Program-made: the position numbers and the translations under genes
Shown: positions 35,823-44,608 of the stretch, one piece after another
Layout: each line of letters begins with the position of its first letter
How positions within the stretch are numbered: the first letter of the stretch is position 1
From: Donghicola mangrovi
GTDB taxonomy: Bacteria > Pseudomonadota > Alphaproteobacteria > Rhodobacterales > Rhodobacteraceae
Reading direction: 5' to 3'
DNA length: 64,000 nucleotides
Assembly: GCF_013377535.1 (NCBI RefSeq)
Contig: NZ_JABCJE010000012.1
Location: forward strand, 41,340-105,339
Notes under the pieces: model-generated
Database searches by the model: none
What the model saw: the letters and a program-made list of their open reading frames with translations, nothing else
What the model was told of the DNA's origin: nothing

Positions 35823-35915
35823 GTAAAACATCGTTAATTTTTAAGTGCTGTACATTTTCCTAAGTCTGCGGGGCCTTTGACCCCGCGCCCATTTGTTTAC
35901 CGAGTTTTTGCGTCC

Positions 35916-37130
35916 ATGACTGCGCCTACCCAGACATTTGTCCCCTTCTCCCGCCGTGTTCTGATTGTTGTCGAAAACCTGCCCGTTCCGCTGGACCGCC
36001 GCGTCTGGCTCGAGGCGACGGCCCTGAAATCCGCTGGTTATCAGGTGTCGGTGATTTGCCCGACCGGCCGCGGATGGGACAAACCCTATGAGGTGATCGA
36101 GGGCGTCCACATCTATCGCTACCCCGCACCGCCCGAGGCCCATAGCGGCGCCAAGGCCTATGCCGTCGAATACTCGCTGGCCTTATGGCACATGTTCCGG
36201 CTGGCGCGGTTGATCTGGCGCGAGCGCGGGTTCGACGTGATCCACGGCTGCAATCCGCCCGATCTGGTCTGGCTGCTGGCGCTGGCCTACCGTCCGCGCG
36301 GGGTCCGGTACCTGTTCGATCACCACGACGTCTGCCCCGAGCTTTTCGAGGCGAAATTCGGCAAGAAAGGCCTGCTGCACAAGGTCATGCTGGCATGGGA
36401 GCGGATCACCTTTGCCTGCGCGCGCACCTCGATCGCGACGAATGAAAGCTTCCGCCAGATCGCCATCAAGCGCGGCAAGATGAAGCCGCAAGACGTGTTC
36501 GTTGTCCGCTCTGCGCCCAAAGTCGAAAAGTTCGAAATCCGCCCCGCCGATCCGACCCTGCGCAAAGGGTTCGGCACCGTCCTTGGCTATGTCGGCGTCA
36601 TTGGCCAGCAAGAAGGCATGGACCTGCTGATCGAGGCGGTCGATCACTTGGTTAACCGCTCGGGCCGCCCCGATGTGCACGCGATCATCGTCGGCTTTGG
36701 CCCCGAGCTGGAAACCATCCAGAACGAAGTCCGCTTCCGGCGCCTGGATGAGCATTTTACCTTTACCGGCGCCCTTTACGGCGACGATCTGCTGAACGCC
36801 CTGAACAGCTGCGATATCGGCGTCGCGCCGGACCCGAAGAACGCGATGAACGATATCTCGACGATGAACAAAGTCATGGAGTACATGACGCTGGAAAAAC
36901 CCGTTGTGCAGTTCGATCTGACCGAAGGGCGCGTGTCGGCGGGGACGGCCTCTCGCTATGCTACCCCAAACGACCCCGAGGATTTCGCCGCGCAGATCGC
37001 TTGGTTAATGGACCACCCCGATCTGGCCCGTGATATGGGGAAACGCGGGCGGGAACGTGTGTTCGCCGCCCTGTCGTGGGATCATTCGGTGCCGCACCTG
37101 CTGGCGGCCTATGACCGTGTGTTCAGCTAA
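35916..37130 (+). CDS. Family 4 glycosyltransferase (WbuB-like layout)
   Basis: 404 residues from ATG 35916; a TTG at 35877 with GGGG upstream would add 13 residues. The N-terminus RVLIVVENLPVPLDRRVWLEATAL is typical of the subfamily with the VPxDxRVWxEA signature. The donor domain has LGYVGVIGQQEGMDLLIEA, CDIGVAPDPKN and MNKVMEYMTLEKPVV. It is cytoplasmic. The end overlaps the convergent GT2 gene by 8 bases. Confidence 0.88.
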   Translation: MTAPTQTFVPFSRRVLIVVENLPVPLDRRVWLEATALKSAGYQVSVICPTGRGWDKPYEVIEGVHIYRYPAPPEAHSGAKAYAVEYSLALWHMFRLARLIWRERGFDVIHGCNPPDLVWLLALAYRPRGVRYLFDHHDVCPELFEAKFGKKGLLHKVMLAWERITFACARTSIATNESFRQIAIKRGKMKPQDVFVVRSAPKVEKFEIRPADPTLRKGFGTVLGYVGVIGQQEGMDLLIEAVDHLVNRSGRPDVHAIIVGFGPELETIQNEVRFRRLDEHFTFTGALYGDDLLNALNSCDIGVAPDPKNAMNDISTMNKVMEYMTLEKPVVQFDLTEGRVSAGTASRYATPNDPEDFAAQIAWLMDHPDLARDMGKRGRERVFAALSWDHSVPHLLAAYDRVFS

Positions 37131-38070
37131 ATCGCGTGGACCGGCCCCGCGCCCAACCATGCAGACCGGGCATCCGGCTCAGCATCAGGTGGGCCCAAAG
37201 GCGCGGGTTGCGCGGGGTGATACAGCGGGCGGCCTCAAAGTAGCGACGCGCCAGCGCCGGCCGGCCGATCCGCATCAGATAGCTGCCCGCCGCCGCATAG
37301 TGCCCTGCCATCTCGGGGCCTTTGTGGCCCGCACGGCGCAATTTGCCAGTGATGTAGGAATAGCTCAGCACGGAATAGCGCGGATTGTGGCTGATGTGGT
37401 CGTTCCCATGGCTGGCCCGCGGCACATAGCTGAAGACATAGAGCGGCTGGGGAATGAACCCGAATTTACCTTGCTGCGTCAGACGCAGGGTAAAATCCCA
37501 ATCCACATTGTTGCGCAGTCGTTCATCGAACGGACCCGCCGCAAGAACCGCCGATTTTTTCAGCAGCATGGTCGGCATATCGATGAAATTTCCGCGCAAC
37601 GTCTCGGGGAACAGATCCCCGCTCAGGATGCGGCGATGGGGCGGCGGCAAGACGCGGGCGGCTGCCATGCTGCGCATCTGCTCGGTCGTATCGGTGTGAG
37701 CGATGGCCGCCGCATAAACACCAATATAGTCGTCGGGCAGGCTGCAGAACAGGCGCATCTCCTGCTCGAATCTGTCATGAAGGCTGACATCATCGCTGTC
37801 CATAAAGGCCAACAATTCATGGCTGGCCGATTGCACGCCTGTGTTGCGCGCCGCAGCCGCGCCACCGTTCCGATCGCGCCGCACAAGACGCACGCGGGGA
37901 TCGTTCAAGGCTGCAACAGCGCCTTCGATATCGTCGGTCGAACAGTCGTCAACCACCAATATTTCAAGGTTAGGATAGGTCTGACGGCAGATACTGCCCA
38001 CCGATCGCGACAGGGTCGCCGCACGGTTGTAGACGGGGATGATAACACTGATAAAATCACCGTACTGCAA
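37123..38070 (-). CDS. Family 2 glycosyltransferase with helical C-terminal extension
   Basis: 315 residues from a TTG at 38070 with GAGG 7 bases upstream. The GT-A core shows ISVIIPVYNRAATLSRSV, ILVVDDCSTDD, AARNTG and the acidic motif AFMDSDD (about 87-93). The C-terminal 80 residues contain a helical repeat-like region (YAAAGSYLMRIGRPALARRYFEAA). It adds a sugar to the repeat unit; donor and acceptor are unknown. It is divergent from the ABC exporter at 38124, with only 53 bases between the starts. Confidence 0.87.
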   Translation of the reverse strand: MQYGDFISVIIPVYNRAATLSRSVGSICRQTYPNLEILVVDDCSTDDIEGAVAALNDPRVRLVRRDRNGGAAAARNTGVQSASHELLAFMDSDDVSLHDRFEQEMRLFCSLPDDYIGVYAAAIAHTDTTEQMRSMAAARVLPPPHRRILSGDLFPETLRGNFIDMPTMLLKKSAVLAAGPFDERLRNNVDWDFTLRLTQQGKFGFIPQPLYVFSYVPRASHGNDHISHNPRYSVLSYSYITGKLRRAGHKGPEMAGHYAAAGSYLMRIGRPALARRYFEAARCITPRNPRLWAHLMLSRMPGLHGWARGRSTRFS

Positions 38071-38123
38071 AGGATTGCCTCGCGGTAAAACTATTTAAAA
38101 CAAAACTATTCAAACTGGATCGC

Positions 38124-39965
38124 ATGAAGCGATCATTAGTCAAAATTACTGTGAAAGAGTTTACGGTGCTACTGGTTTATCGGCAAATCTGGGGAATTCT
38201 GACGGGGAAAGAGCGCAGGCAGTTTCTGGCTCTGCTGGTCATCACCTTCTGCATGGCCCTATTCGAGGTCGCGGGCGTGGCGTTAATCATGCCACTGCTG
38301 TCACTGATCAACGATCCGTCTGTGGCGCAAACGGACCCGCTGCTGCGGGCTTTCGGGCAGGTGACAGGGATCGAGGATGCGCATCGGTTAACCATGGTTT
38401 TCGGGTTAACGGTTCTAGTGCTTTTGCTATCGGGGATGGTTGTTCGGGGGGCCGGAACCTATGGGCAGACGCGGTTCTGCATCATGCGCGCCTACAGCCT
38501 TTCCCTACGAATTCTCGAGCGTATCCTATCCCAGCCCTATGTCTGGTTCCTGTCGCGCAACACCGCGGAATTCGGCCAATCCCTGCTGTCCGAGATTGAT
38601 CAGGTGGTGCGCCGGACGTTCCTGCCCGCCGTTCTATTGGTGTCGAATGTGACGGTTGTGGCGCTGATCGCATTAACCCTGTTTCTGGCCGACCCGAGGG
38701 TCGCCATCGGGGCCTCGATCGGGCTGGTTCTGATCTATCTGGGGGTCTATGCCCTGCTCCGTGGCAAGCTGGACGAGATGGGAAAACTGCGCGTTCAGCA
38801 TAACCGAGACCGCTTCGTGACAGTCAGTGAGATCACAAAAAGCATCAAAGAAATCAAACTGATGGGGCTGGAGGATTTCAGCGTCACGCGGTTCGACCGG
38901 CCCTCCTTGGGGGTTGCAACGACCCAGAGTTTTGCCGCCGTTCTTACCCGCCTGCCCCGCTACGCGATCGAGGGGGCGATCTATGGCGGTTTTGTCCTGA
39001 TGATCCTGATGATGGTGATGTTTTCAGGCCGCGATCTGGCGCAAATGGTGCCACTATTCGGCCTGATCGGCGTGGCGAGCATGAAGCTGTTTCCCGCCCT
39101 GCAACAAATCTACGGGAATCTCGCCCACATCCGGTTTTCACAGGCCGCCTTCGATAATCTGTGTGAAACGGCGCATTCGCTGGAACTGCGCCAACGGTTC
39201 GACAACGGCAAGGCGCTGCCATTAACGGATCGGATCACGCTCGAGGGCCTGTACTTTGCCTATCCGGGCGCGGATCGTGCAGCGTTAACCGGTCTGAGCG
39301 CCGAGATACCCGCGGGCAGTTCCGTGGGCTTTGTCGGCGGCACGGGCGCTGGAAAAACCACATTGATCGACATTCTACTGGGCTTGCTGGCGCCGGACAG
39401 AGGCGCGGTTTTGGTGGATGGCGTTAAGGTTAATGATGAGACGATCAGCAGCTGGCAGCGCAGTATCGGCTATGTGCCGCAGCAGATTTTCCTGACCGAC
39501 GCCTCGATCGCAGAGAACATCGCCTTTGGCGTGGCACCCGAAATAATCGACATGGATCGCGTGCAGCAGGTGGCCAAAGTCGCGCAGCTCCATGATTTCG
39601 TGGTAAACGAGCTGCCCGAGGGGTATCAGACCCCCTCCGGAGAGCGGGGCACGCGTCTGTCCGGTGGGCAGCGGCAACGGATCGGCATCGCGCGCGCTCT
39701 TTACCAAGATCCCGCCGTGCTGGTGTTGGACGAGGCAACCTCGGCGCTGGATAACCTGACCGAACGCGCGGTGATCGACGGGATCAGCGCCTTGGGCGAC
39801 AAAACCGTGATCATGATCGCGCACCGCCTGAATACCCTGCGCGATTGCGACTGCATCATGATGCTCGAACACGGCCAAATCGCCGCCAAGGGCACCTATG
39901 CCGAGTTGATGGCTCATAACGCCGCCTTCCGCCACATGGCCGGAGAAGAGAACAAAGCCAACTAA
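38124..39965 (+). CDS. ABC exporter, fused permease and ATPase (PglK/MsbA-like)
   Basis: 613 residues. Six membrane segments (about 30-335) are followed by the ATPase with Walker A GGTGAGKTT (about 405-413), signature LSGGQRQRIGIARAL (about 511-525), Walker B VLVLDEATSALD and H-loop IAHRLNTLRD. It resembles the second exporter at 44609 along its length, for example MPLFGLIGVASMKLFPALQQIYG against MPLFGLLGMASLKLFPALQQIF at the end of the membrane domain. Proteins of this type flip lipid-linked oligosaccharides (PglK) or export lipids. With no Wzx gene in this half of the locus, a role as repeat-unit flippase is a reasonable inference. Confidence 0.88.
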   Translation: MKRSLVKITVKEFTVLLVYRQIWGILTGKERRQFLALLVITFCMALFEVAGVALIMPLLSLINDPSVAQTDPLLRAFGQVTGIEDAHRLTMVFGLTVLVLLLSGMVVRGAGTYGQTRFCIMRAYSLSLRILERILSQPYVWFLSRNTAEFGQSLLSEIDQVVRRTFLPAVLLVSNVTVVALIALTLFLADPRVAIGASIGLVLIYLGVYALLRGKLDEMGKLRVQHNRDRFVTVSEITKSIKEIKLMGLEDFSVTRFDRPSLGVATTQSFAAVLTRLPRYAIEGAIYGGFVLMILMMVMFSGRDLAQMVPLFGLIGVASMKLFPALQQIYGNLAHIRFSQAAFDNLCETAHSLELRQRFDNGKALPLTDRITLEGLYFAYPGADRAALTGLSAEIPAGSSVGFVGGTGAGKTTLIDILLGLLAPDRGAVLVDGVKVNDETISSWQRSIGYVPQQIFLTDASIAENIAFGVAPEIIDMDRVQQVAKVAQLHDFVVNELPEGYQTPSGERGTRLSGGQRQRIGIARALYQDPAVLVLDEATSALDNLTERAVIDGISALGDKTVIMIAHRLNTLRDCDCIMMLEHGQIAAKGTYAELMAHNAAFRHMAGEENKAN

Positions 39966-39978
39966 ACCCGCCTAAAAA

Positions 39979-39999
39979 CTGCGGCTAAACCGCAGGGCT
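39979..39999 (+). terminator. Hairpin after ABC exporter gene
   Basis: CTGCGG-CTAAA-CCGCAG forms a perfect 6 bp stem followed after two bases by CTTTT, 14 bases downstream of the stop at 39965. A weak intrinsic terminator is likely. Confidence 0.55.
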
Positions 40000-40097
40000 T
40001 TTCGCCTCGATGCCCTAGGCCCGCCACATTTCCGGCCCCCTTGCCCCGCCAGATCAATAGGTCTGCGTGGGGCAGGCATTCACGGGTGGGACCGGAC

Positions 40098-41384
40098 ATG
40101 ACAGACATTTACGTCTCCTCTGCCGAGGAGCTGTACTCGGCGTTGGCGGCTGCCAGCGCGGGGCAACATATTTTGCTGGAGGCCGGCGAATACGACGATA
40201 TCGCACTCTGGTACGGGCTTGGGATCGAACTGGACCTCAATGGAGTCACGCTGGCCTCTGCCAACCCCGACACCCCCGCCGTTATCCATAATTTCGAGGC
40301 CAAAGGCGTCAGCAACCTAACCATCGAGAATGTGGTTTTCGACTATGACGCGGTGGCGGGTCAAACACCCTTTAAGCGGCCCTTCGAGTTTTCGGACTGC
40401 GTAAATATCACGTTGGACGGGATCACTTTTGATGGCGATCTGGCTCAGGATGTCAGTGTCGAGGCTGACGGGTACGCCACGGGGATCGGCCTGTCGGTGC
40501 GCGGCTGCACCGATTTCACGCTGACAGATAGTGTGTTTGAAACCTTTATGATCGGGGCCAGTTTCGGGAACAGCGTTGATGTGACGATCCTGAATAATGA
40601 CCTAAGCGGAATGCGGGTCGATGGCCTGACGTTTACCAAGATGCAGGAAGTCCTGATCGCCGGAAACACGATCCACGACTTTGCCCGGAACCTGTCGGCC
40701 GGAGATCATTCGGACATGATCCAGTTCTGGACCAACGGCAACACCGAGGCCATGAGCAACATCAGCATCATCGGAAACACGCTGGACATGGGCAGCGGCG
40801 ACCACACCCAAGGCATCTTTTTCGGCAATGAGGCATTGGATCAGGGCTATGGGACCGAGATGTTCTACCAATCCCTGATGATAGCCGGAAATTCGCTGAT
40901 CAACGGGCACTTAAACGGCATTTATGTGGGGGGCGCGAACGATCTGAGCATCCTCGGGAACACGCTGGTGAACCCTGACCCGCTGGCAGAAACCACCGAT
41001 TTGCCGCGCATTCGCGTGGATCAGGCGTCGACCGATGTCACAATCTCGGGGAACTTCGTGTCTGATATCTGGGGCTACAAAGACCAGTCGGATTGGCTGT
41101 TAGCCGGAAACCTAACCGCTCCGTTAACCGTTGGCGAAACCGCTGAATTCGTAAGCTCGGACGCTACTGTTTGCCGCCGTTTCGCCCCCGGCGAGTTGGG
41201 CGATAGCTTTGATTTCACTCAGGCGCGCCCTGCCCCGTCTACAGACACCTCTGCATACGGCGCAAGCGGCGATGGCATGTGTGCTACCGGCGAAAGCGGA
41301 TCTCTCGAAAAACCTCCGACAGAGTTAACAGATATCATCGGAACAGAGCTTAATCTTTTCGGTCCCGCCCCCGAATACATGTAA
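40098..41384 (+). CDS. Parallel beta-helix protein without signal peptide
   Basis: 428 residues from ATG 40098 (MTDIYVSSAEELYSAL). Beta-helix rungs fill the chain, for instance VTILNNDLSGMRVDGLTFTKM, ISIIGNTLDMGSGDHTQGIFFGNEA and LSILGNTLVNPDPL. The core matches the secreted relative at 30464. Unlike that protein it has no N-terminal signal peptide even if upstream in-frame sequence (from 40041) is included. The C-terminal 60 residues are a separate, Cys-containing, Gly/Ser-rich tail ending FGPAPEYM. Secretion by a type I or other signal-less route, or cytoplasmic action, are both possible. It stands alone after the exporter's terminator. Confidence 0.78.
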   Translation: MTDIYVSSAEELYSALAAASAGQHILLEAGEYDDIALWYGLGIELDLNGVTLASANPDTPAVIHNFEAKGVSNLTIENVVFDYDAVAGQTPFKRPFEFSDCVNITLDGITFDGDLAQDVSVEADGYATGIGLSVRGCTDFTLTDSVFETFMIGASFGNSVDVTILNNDLSGMRVDGLTFTKMQEVLIAGNTIHDFARNLSAGDHSDMIQFWTNGNTEAMSNISIIGNTLDMGSGDHTQGIFFGNEALDQGYGTEMFYQSLMIAGNSLINGHLNGIYVGGANDLSILGNTLVNPDPLAETTDLPRIRVDQASTDVTISGNFVSDIWGYKDQSDWLLAGNLTAPLTVGETAEFVSSDATVCRRFAPGELGDSFDFTQARPAPSTDTSAYGASGDGMCATGESGSLEKPPTELTDIIGTELNLFGPAPEYM

Positions 41385-41584
41385 CTGCGTTAACCTTTTC
41401 TCAAACACTCACGCGCCAGAATTGCAGGAGTTTGCACCAAGCCTGACGATTGATCACAGAAACAGGGATTATGCTGAATTCACCCGCCGAATTTCTTGTC
41501 ATCCTCAAAACTCGCGGATAACGTGTGTTCAATATTGAAATCCCGATGTTTGTTTTCTGTTATTTTTAGTTAAGGGATGTTTTC

Positions 41585-42871
41585 GTGGTGTTGCAGCAAA
41601 CCGATGAGAGGCGTCTCAAGGTATTGGTGATTGCGCCGTCTTTGGACGGCAATGATTTGAGCGAACCGGAATGGGCCTATCGCTGGGTTGAGGCCCTGTC
41701 GCGGCGCGCCGATGTGACCGTTCTGGCCTCCAGCCGGATTGGCGCGGAACCTTTGGAAAAGCAGCTGCCCCTCGCGCGGGTGGTGACGTGGCCCGAAATC
41801 CGCTGGCTCTACCAAAAATTCGAGCGGTTTAACGCGATGGCCAAGCCGGGTCTGCCCCTGTTCGTTGCGCAATGCCGCAAATGGATCCGAGACGCGCTGG
41901 CGCGGGGCGAAACCTTTGACGTTGGGCACCAGATCCTGCCACAAGGGATGCGCCACGTTTCGGCCTTGGCCAGCTTTGACATACCCTATGTGATCGGGCC
42001 CCTCGGTGGCGGACTGAAGACCCCGCCAGCTTTTGAGGCCGAAGTTAACGCGAACCGTGGCCTTGCCGCCCGCCTTCGGGATTTCGACGATTTTCGCCTG
42101 CGTCACGATCAGGCCTTGCGACGGACCTATCAGAAGGCTTCTCTGGTTCTCGGGGTCGCCCCCTATGTCGAGGAGCGCCTCGCCGGCCTCGATCTGCAAC
42201 GGTTTCATGCGCTGCCCGAACGCGGCTACGGTGATTTCGCGCTCGAGCGGGATCGGCAGAATGCCGTCGGTCAGTTAACCCTGTTTCATGCGGGTCGCGT
42301 GATCCGGACCAAGGCCCTACGCGATACTATCCGCGCCCTGTCACACCTGCGTGATCTGCCCGGCATCCGCCTGATTTCCGCTGGTGATGGCGAAGACCTG
42401 CCCCTCTGCAAGGCAGAGGCAAAGGCGCTCGGCGTCGCGGATCGCATCAAATTTCTGGGCCGCATCCCCCGGGGCGCTGTCGAACAGCACTACGAGGCTG
42501 CCGACGTGTTCTGTTTTCCCAGTTTCCGAGAGCCCATGGGCGGCGTCTTTTTCGAGGCAATGGCCCACGGTCTGCCCATCGTGGCTGCGGCCAATGGCGG
42601 GCCGGATTTCCTGATTAACAACAGTTGCGGGATCAAGGTGCCGGTTACCAACCCGGATGATTTTGCCCGCGGCATCGCGGACGCCGTTCGGACGCTGGCG
42701 ATGGACCCCAGCTTGCGCGCACGGCTTGGCGCTGGGGCGCGGGCGCGGCTGAAGTCCTTTGGTAGTTGGGACGACAAAGCCGACCTGATGTTAACCTTCT
42801 ATCAACAGATCATGGCGCAAACTGATGCCATGCCCACAAGCGCCACAAAACAGGAAAGGGCCGCACAATGA
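41585..42871 (+). CDS. Family 4 glycosyltransferase
   Basis: 428 residues from GTG 41585 with AAGGGA 7 bases upstream. The N-terminal domain contains LKVLVIAPSLDGNDLSEPEWAYRWVEAL and VIGPLGGGLKTPPAFE, the second block being typical for a GT4 subgroup. The donor domain has FHAGRVIRTKALRDTIRAL, KFLGRIPRGAVEQHYEAAD and FPSFREPMGGVFFEAMAHGLPIV. It is the first gene of a tight three-gene operon with GT2 and sulfotransferase, overlapping the next gene by 4 bases. Confidence 0.87.
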   Translation: MVLQQTDERRLKVLVIAPSLDGNDLSEPEWAYRWVEALSRRADVTVLASSRIGAEPLEKQLPLARVVTWPEIRWLYQKFERFNAMAKPGLPLFVAQCRKWIRDALARGETFDVGHQILPQGMRHVSALASFDIPYVIGPLGGGLKTPPAFEAEVNANRGLAARLRDFDDFRLRHDQALRRTYQKASLVLGVAPYVEERLAGLDLQRFHALPERGYGDFALERDRQNAVGQLTLFHAGRVIRTKALRDTIRALSHLRDLPGIRLISAGDGEDLPLCKAEAKALGVADRIKFLGRIPRGAVEQHYEAADVFCFPSFREPMGGVFFEAMAHGLPIVAAANGGPDFLINNSCGIKVPVTNPDDFARGIADAVRTLAMDPSLRARLGAGARARLKSFGSWDDKADLMLTFYQQIMAQTDAMPTSATKQERAAQ

Positions 42872-43797
42872 GCAGACCTGACCTGTCGATCGTCATCATC
42901 GAATGGAACACCGTCGATCTTCTGCGCGACTGCCTGCGGTCGGTCTTTGACAACTGTGACGGCATCTCGATCGAGGTGATCGTGGTGGACAACGCATCAG
43001 TTGATGGCTCGCCCGAGATGGTCGAGGCGGAATTTCCCACCGTCATCCAAATCAGGAACACCGATAATCGCGGCTTCGCCGCTGCGAACAATCAGGGGTT
43101 CGAAATCTGCACCGGCCGCCACATTCTTCTTTTGAATTCTGACACCTATGTGCTCAAAGACGTGCTGGCCCGCACGGTCGTATACTTGGATGAAAATCCC
43201 AAAGTCGGTGCGATGGGATGCAGGGTGCTGAACCCCGATATGACCATGCAGCGAACCTGTTCCATGTGGCCGCGCCTGCTGGACTTGGCGTTCATGTCGT
43301 CGGGTCTCTGGAAGCTGCCGCGCCCCGAATTTCTGGGCCGATACCAGATGACCCATTGGCAACGTGACACCGAGCGCGAAGTCGAGGTGATCTCTGGCTG
43401 CTACCTTGCGCTCCGCCGCGAGGTTCTGGAGCAGGTCGGCCCCTTGGATGAGGATTTCTTTTTCTTCGGAGAAGAGACCGATTGGTGTCGCCGTATCGCC
43501 AATGCTGGCTGGCAGCTTCGTTTCGCGCCTGTCGGAGAGATCGTCCATTATGGCAGCGCGTCTGCACGCAAGCTTAATCATAAGCGCGATTTGATGCTGA
43601 CGGATGCCACCATTCGCCTTCACCGCAAACACAGTGGCCCACTCGCTGCGGCGGGGGCATGGGCCATCCTGTTCGGCTTTAACCTATCTCGTGCTGCCTT
43701 CTGGAGCCTGCGGTCAGCCATCCGCGATCAGCGCGCTCTGGACCGGGCAAAGCATTTTCGGAATGTCGTCAGTGGAATGGTAAAAATCCAAGTATGA
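42868..43797 (+). CDS. Family 2 glycosyltransferase (rhamnosyltransferase WbbL-like)
   Basis: 309 residues. GT-A motifs are LSIVIIEWNTVDLLRDCL, VVDNASVDGSPEM, NNQGF and the DxD-type LLNSDTYV; EETDWCRRI is the acidic catalytic block. The layout and the C-terminal hydrophobic helix pair (about 255-285) match rhamnosyltransferase-like enzymes, but the sugar is unproven. The gene overlaps both neighbours by 4 bases (ATGA), so translation is coupled. Confidence 0.87.
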   Translation: MSRPDLSIVIIEWNTVDLLRDCLRSVFDNCDGISIEVIVVDNASVDGSPEMVEAEFPTVIQIRNTDNRGFAAANNQGFEICTGRHILLLNSDTYVLKDVLARTVVYLDENPKVGAMGCRVLNPDMTMQRTCSMWPRLLDLAFMSSGLWKLPRPEFLGRYQMTHWQRDTEREVEVISGCYLALRREVLEQVGPLDEDFFFFGEETDWCRRIANAGWQLRFAPVGEIVHYGSASARKLNHKRDLMLTDATIRLHRKHSGPLAAAGAWAILFGFNLSRAAFWSLRSAIRDQRALDRAKHFRNVVSGMVKIQV

Positions 43798-44606
43798 ACC
43801 ACCCAAGAATACACGTGGTCGGGTCGTCTCCTCGTTCGGGAACGACCCTGCTGTTTGAGCTGCTAACATCATGCTTCGAAATCGAAAAATTCGGTGATCA
43901 CGAAGTCAGCCTGTTCCATGCACCCCGCGAAGTGGCCGGACCGTATGCGTCAAAAAAACCGACAGATTTGGTGCATGCCACGCGGGTGATCCGCTGGGAC
44001 AAAGCCCTGCACGTCATCTACATGCAGCGGGACCCTCGTGACATCGTTGTGTCCGAACACGGCAGCCGGCGAGGGGAATATTGGTGCGATTTCAATGTTT
44101 GGCAGCACAATCAGCGCCTTGTCCCCAAAATTTCCGACAACGCCCGTTTTTATGAATGCCGCTACGAAAATCTGGTGCGCGATCCGGATGCAGAGCAAGC
44201 CCGCATTGCCGCAGCCTTTCCGTTTTTACGAATGAAGCATCGGTTTTCCGAGTTCGAGCAAGTTTCAAAAACATCTGATCAGGCAAATTTGGCGCTGAAA
44301 GGGGTTCGTGCGATCTCCTCGGCGAGTGTAGGTACCTGGCGCAAAGATCTACCACGCGTCGCAGCCCAGTTGATTGCCCATCCCGAAATGGCCGAGGCAG
44401 TCGTTTCGGCTGGCTATGCAAGTGACACCCGTTGGACTGACAGTACTCAAGGTATCACGCCAGATCACCGTGAAAGTGTTCGTGCCCTGCACAACGTCCT
44501 CAGAGGGAAGGGACCCGCAGCATTGGCCGCTGCCAGAATTCTGCGCCGGAGCCGGTCTTTCCGCGATGAGTTCCTCTATGCTCTTGGATACCGCCGGGCA
44601 ATTTAG
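43794..44606 (+). CDS. Sulfotransferase
   Basis: 270 residues, cytoplasmic. The PAPS-binding loop is VGSSPRSGTTLLFELL (9-24), giving the 5'-phosphosulfate site, and the 3'-phosphate site is QRDPRDIVVSEHG with Arg79 and Ser87. Both match the P-loop sulfotransferase family. It sits as the last gene in a coupled operon with two glycosyltransferases, so the likely acceptor is a sugar of the repeat unit or the growing polymer. This predicts a sulfated exopolysaccharide. A small-molecule or lipid acceptor is the alternative. It is convergent with the ABC exporter gene, 2 bases apart. Confidence 0.85.
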   Translation: MNHPRIHVVGSSPRSGTTLLFELLTSCFEIEKFGDHEVSLFHAPREVAGPYASKKPTDLVHATRVIRWDKALHVIYMQRDPRDIVVSEHGSRRGEYWCDFNVWQHNQRLVPKISDNARFYECRYENLVRDPDAEQARIAAAFPFLRMKHRFSEFEQVSKTSDQANLALKGVRAISSASVGTWRKDLPRVAAQLIAHPEMAEAVVSAGYASDTRWTDSTQGITPDHRESVRALHNVLRGKGPAALAAARILRRSRSFRDEFLYALGYRRAI

Positions 44607-44608
44607 CC

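Noticed and set aside
37030..38088. Plus-strand frame of 352 residues over the GT2 gene at 37123
   Set aside because: Antisense shadow of a clear GT2 with intact motifs, and it overlaps the end of the GT4 gene.
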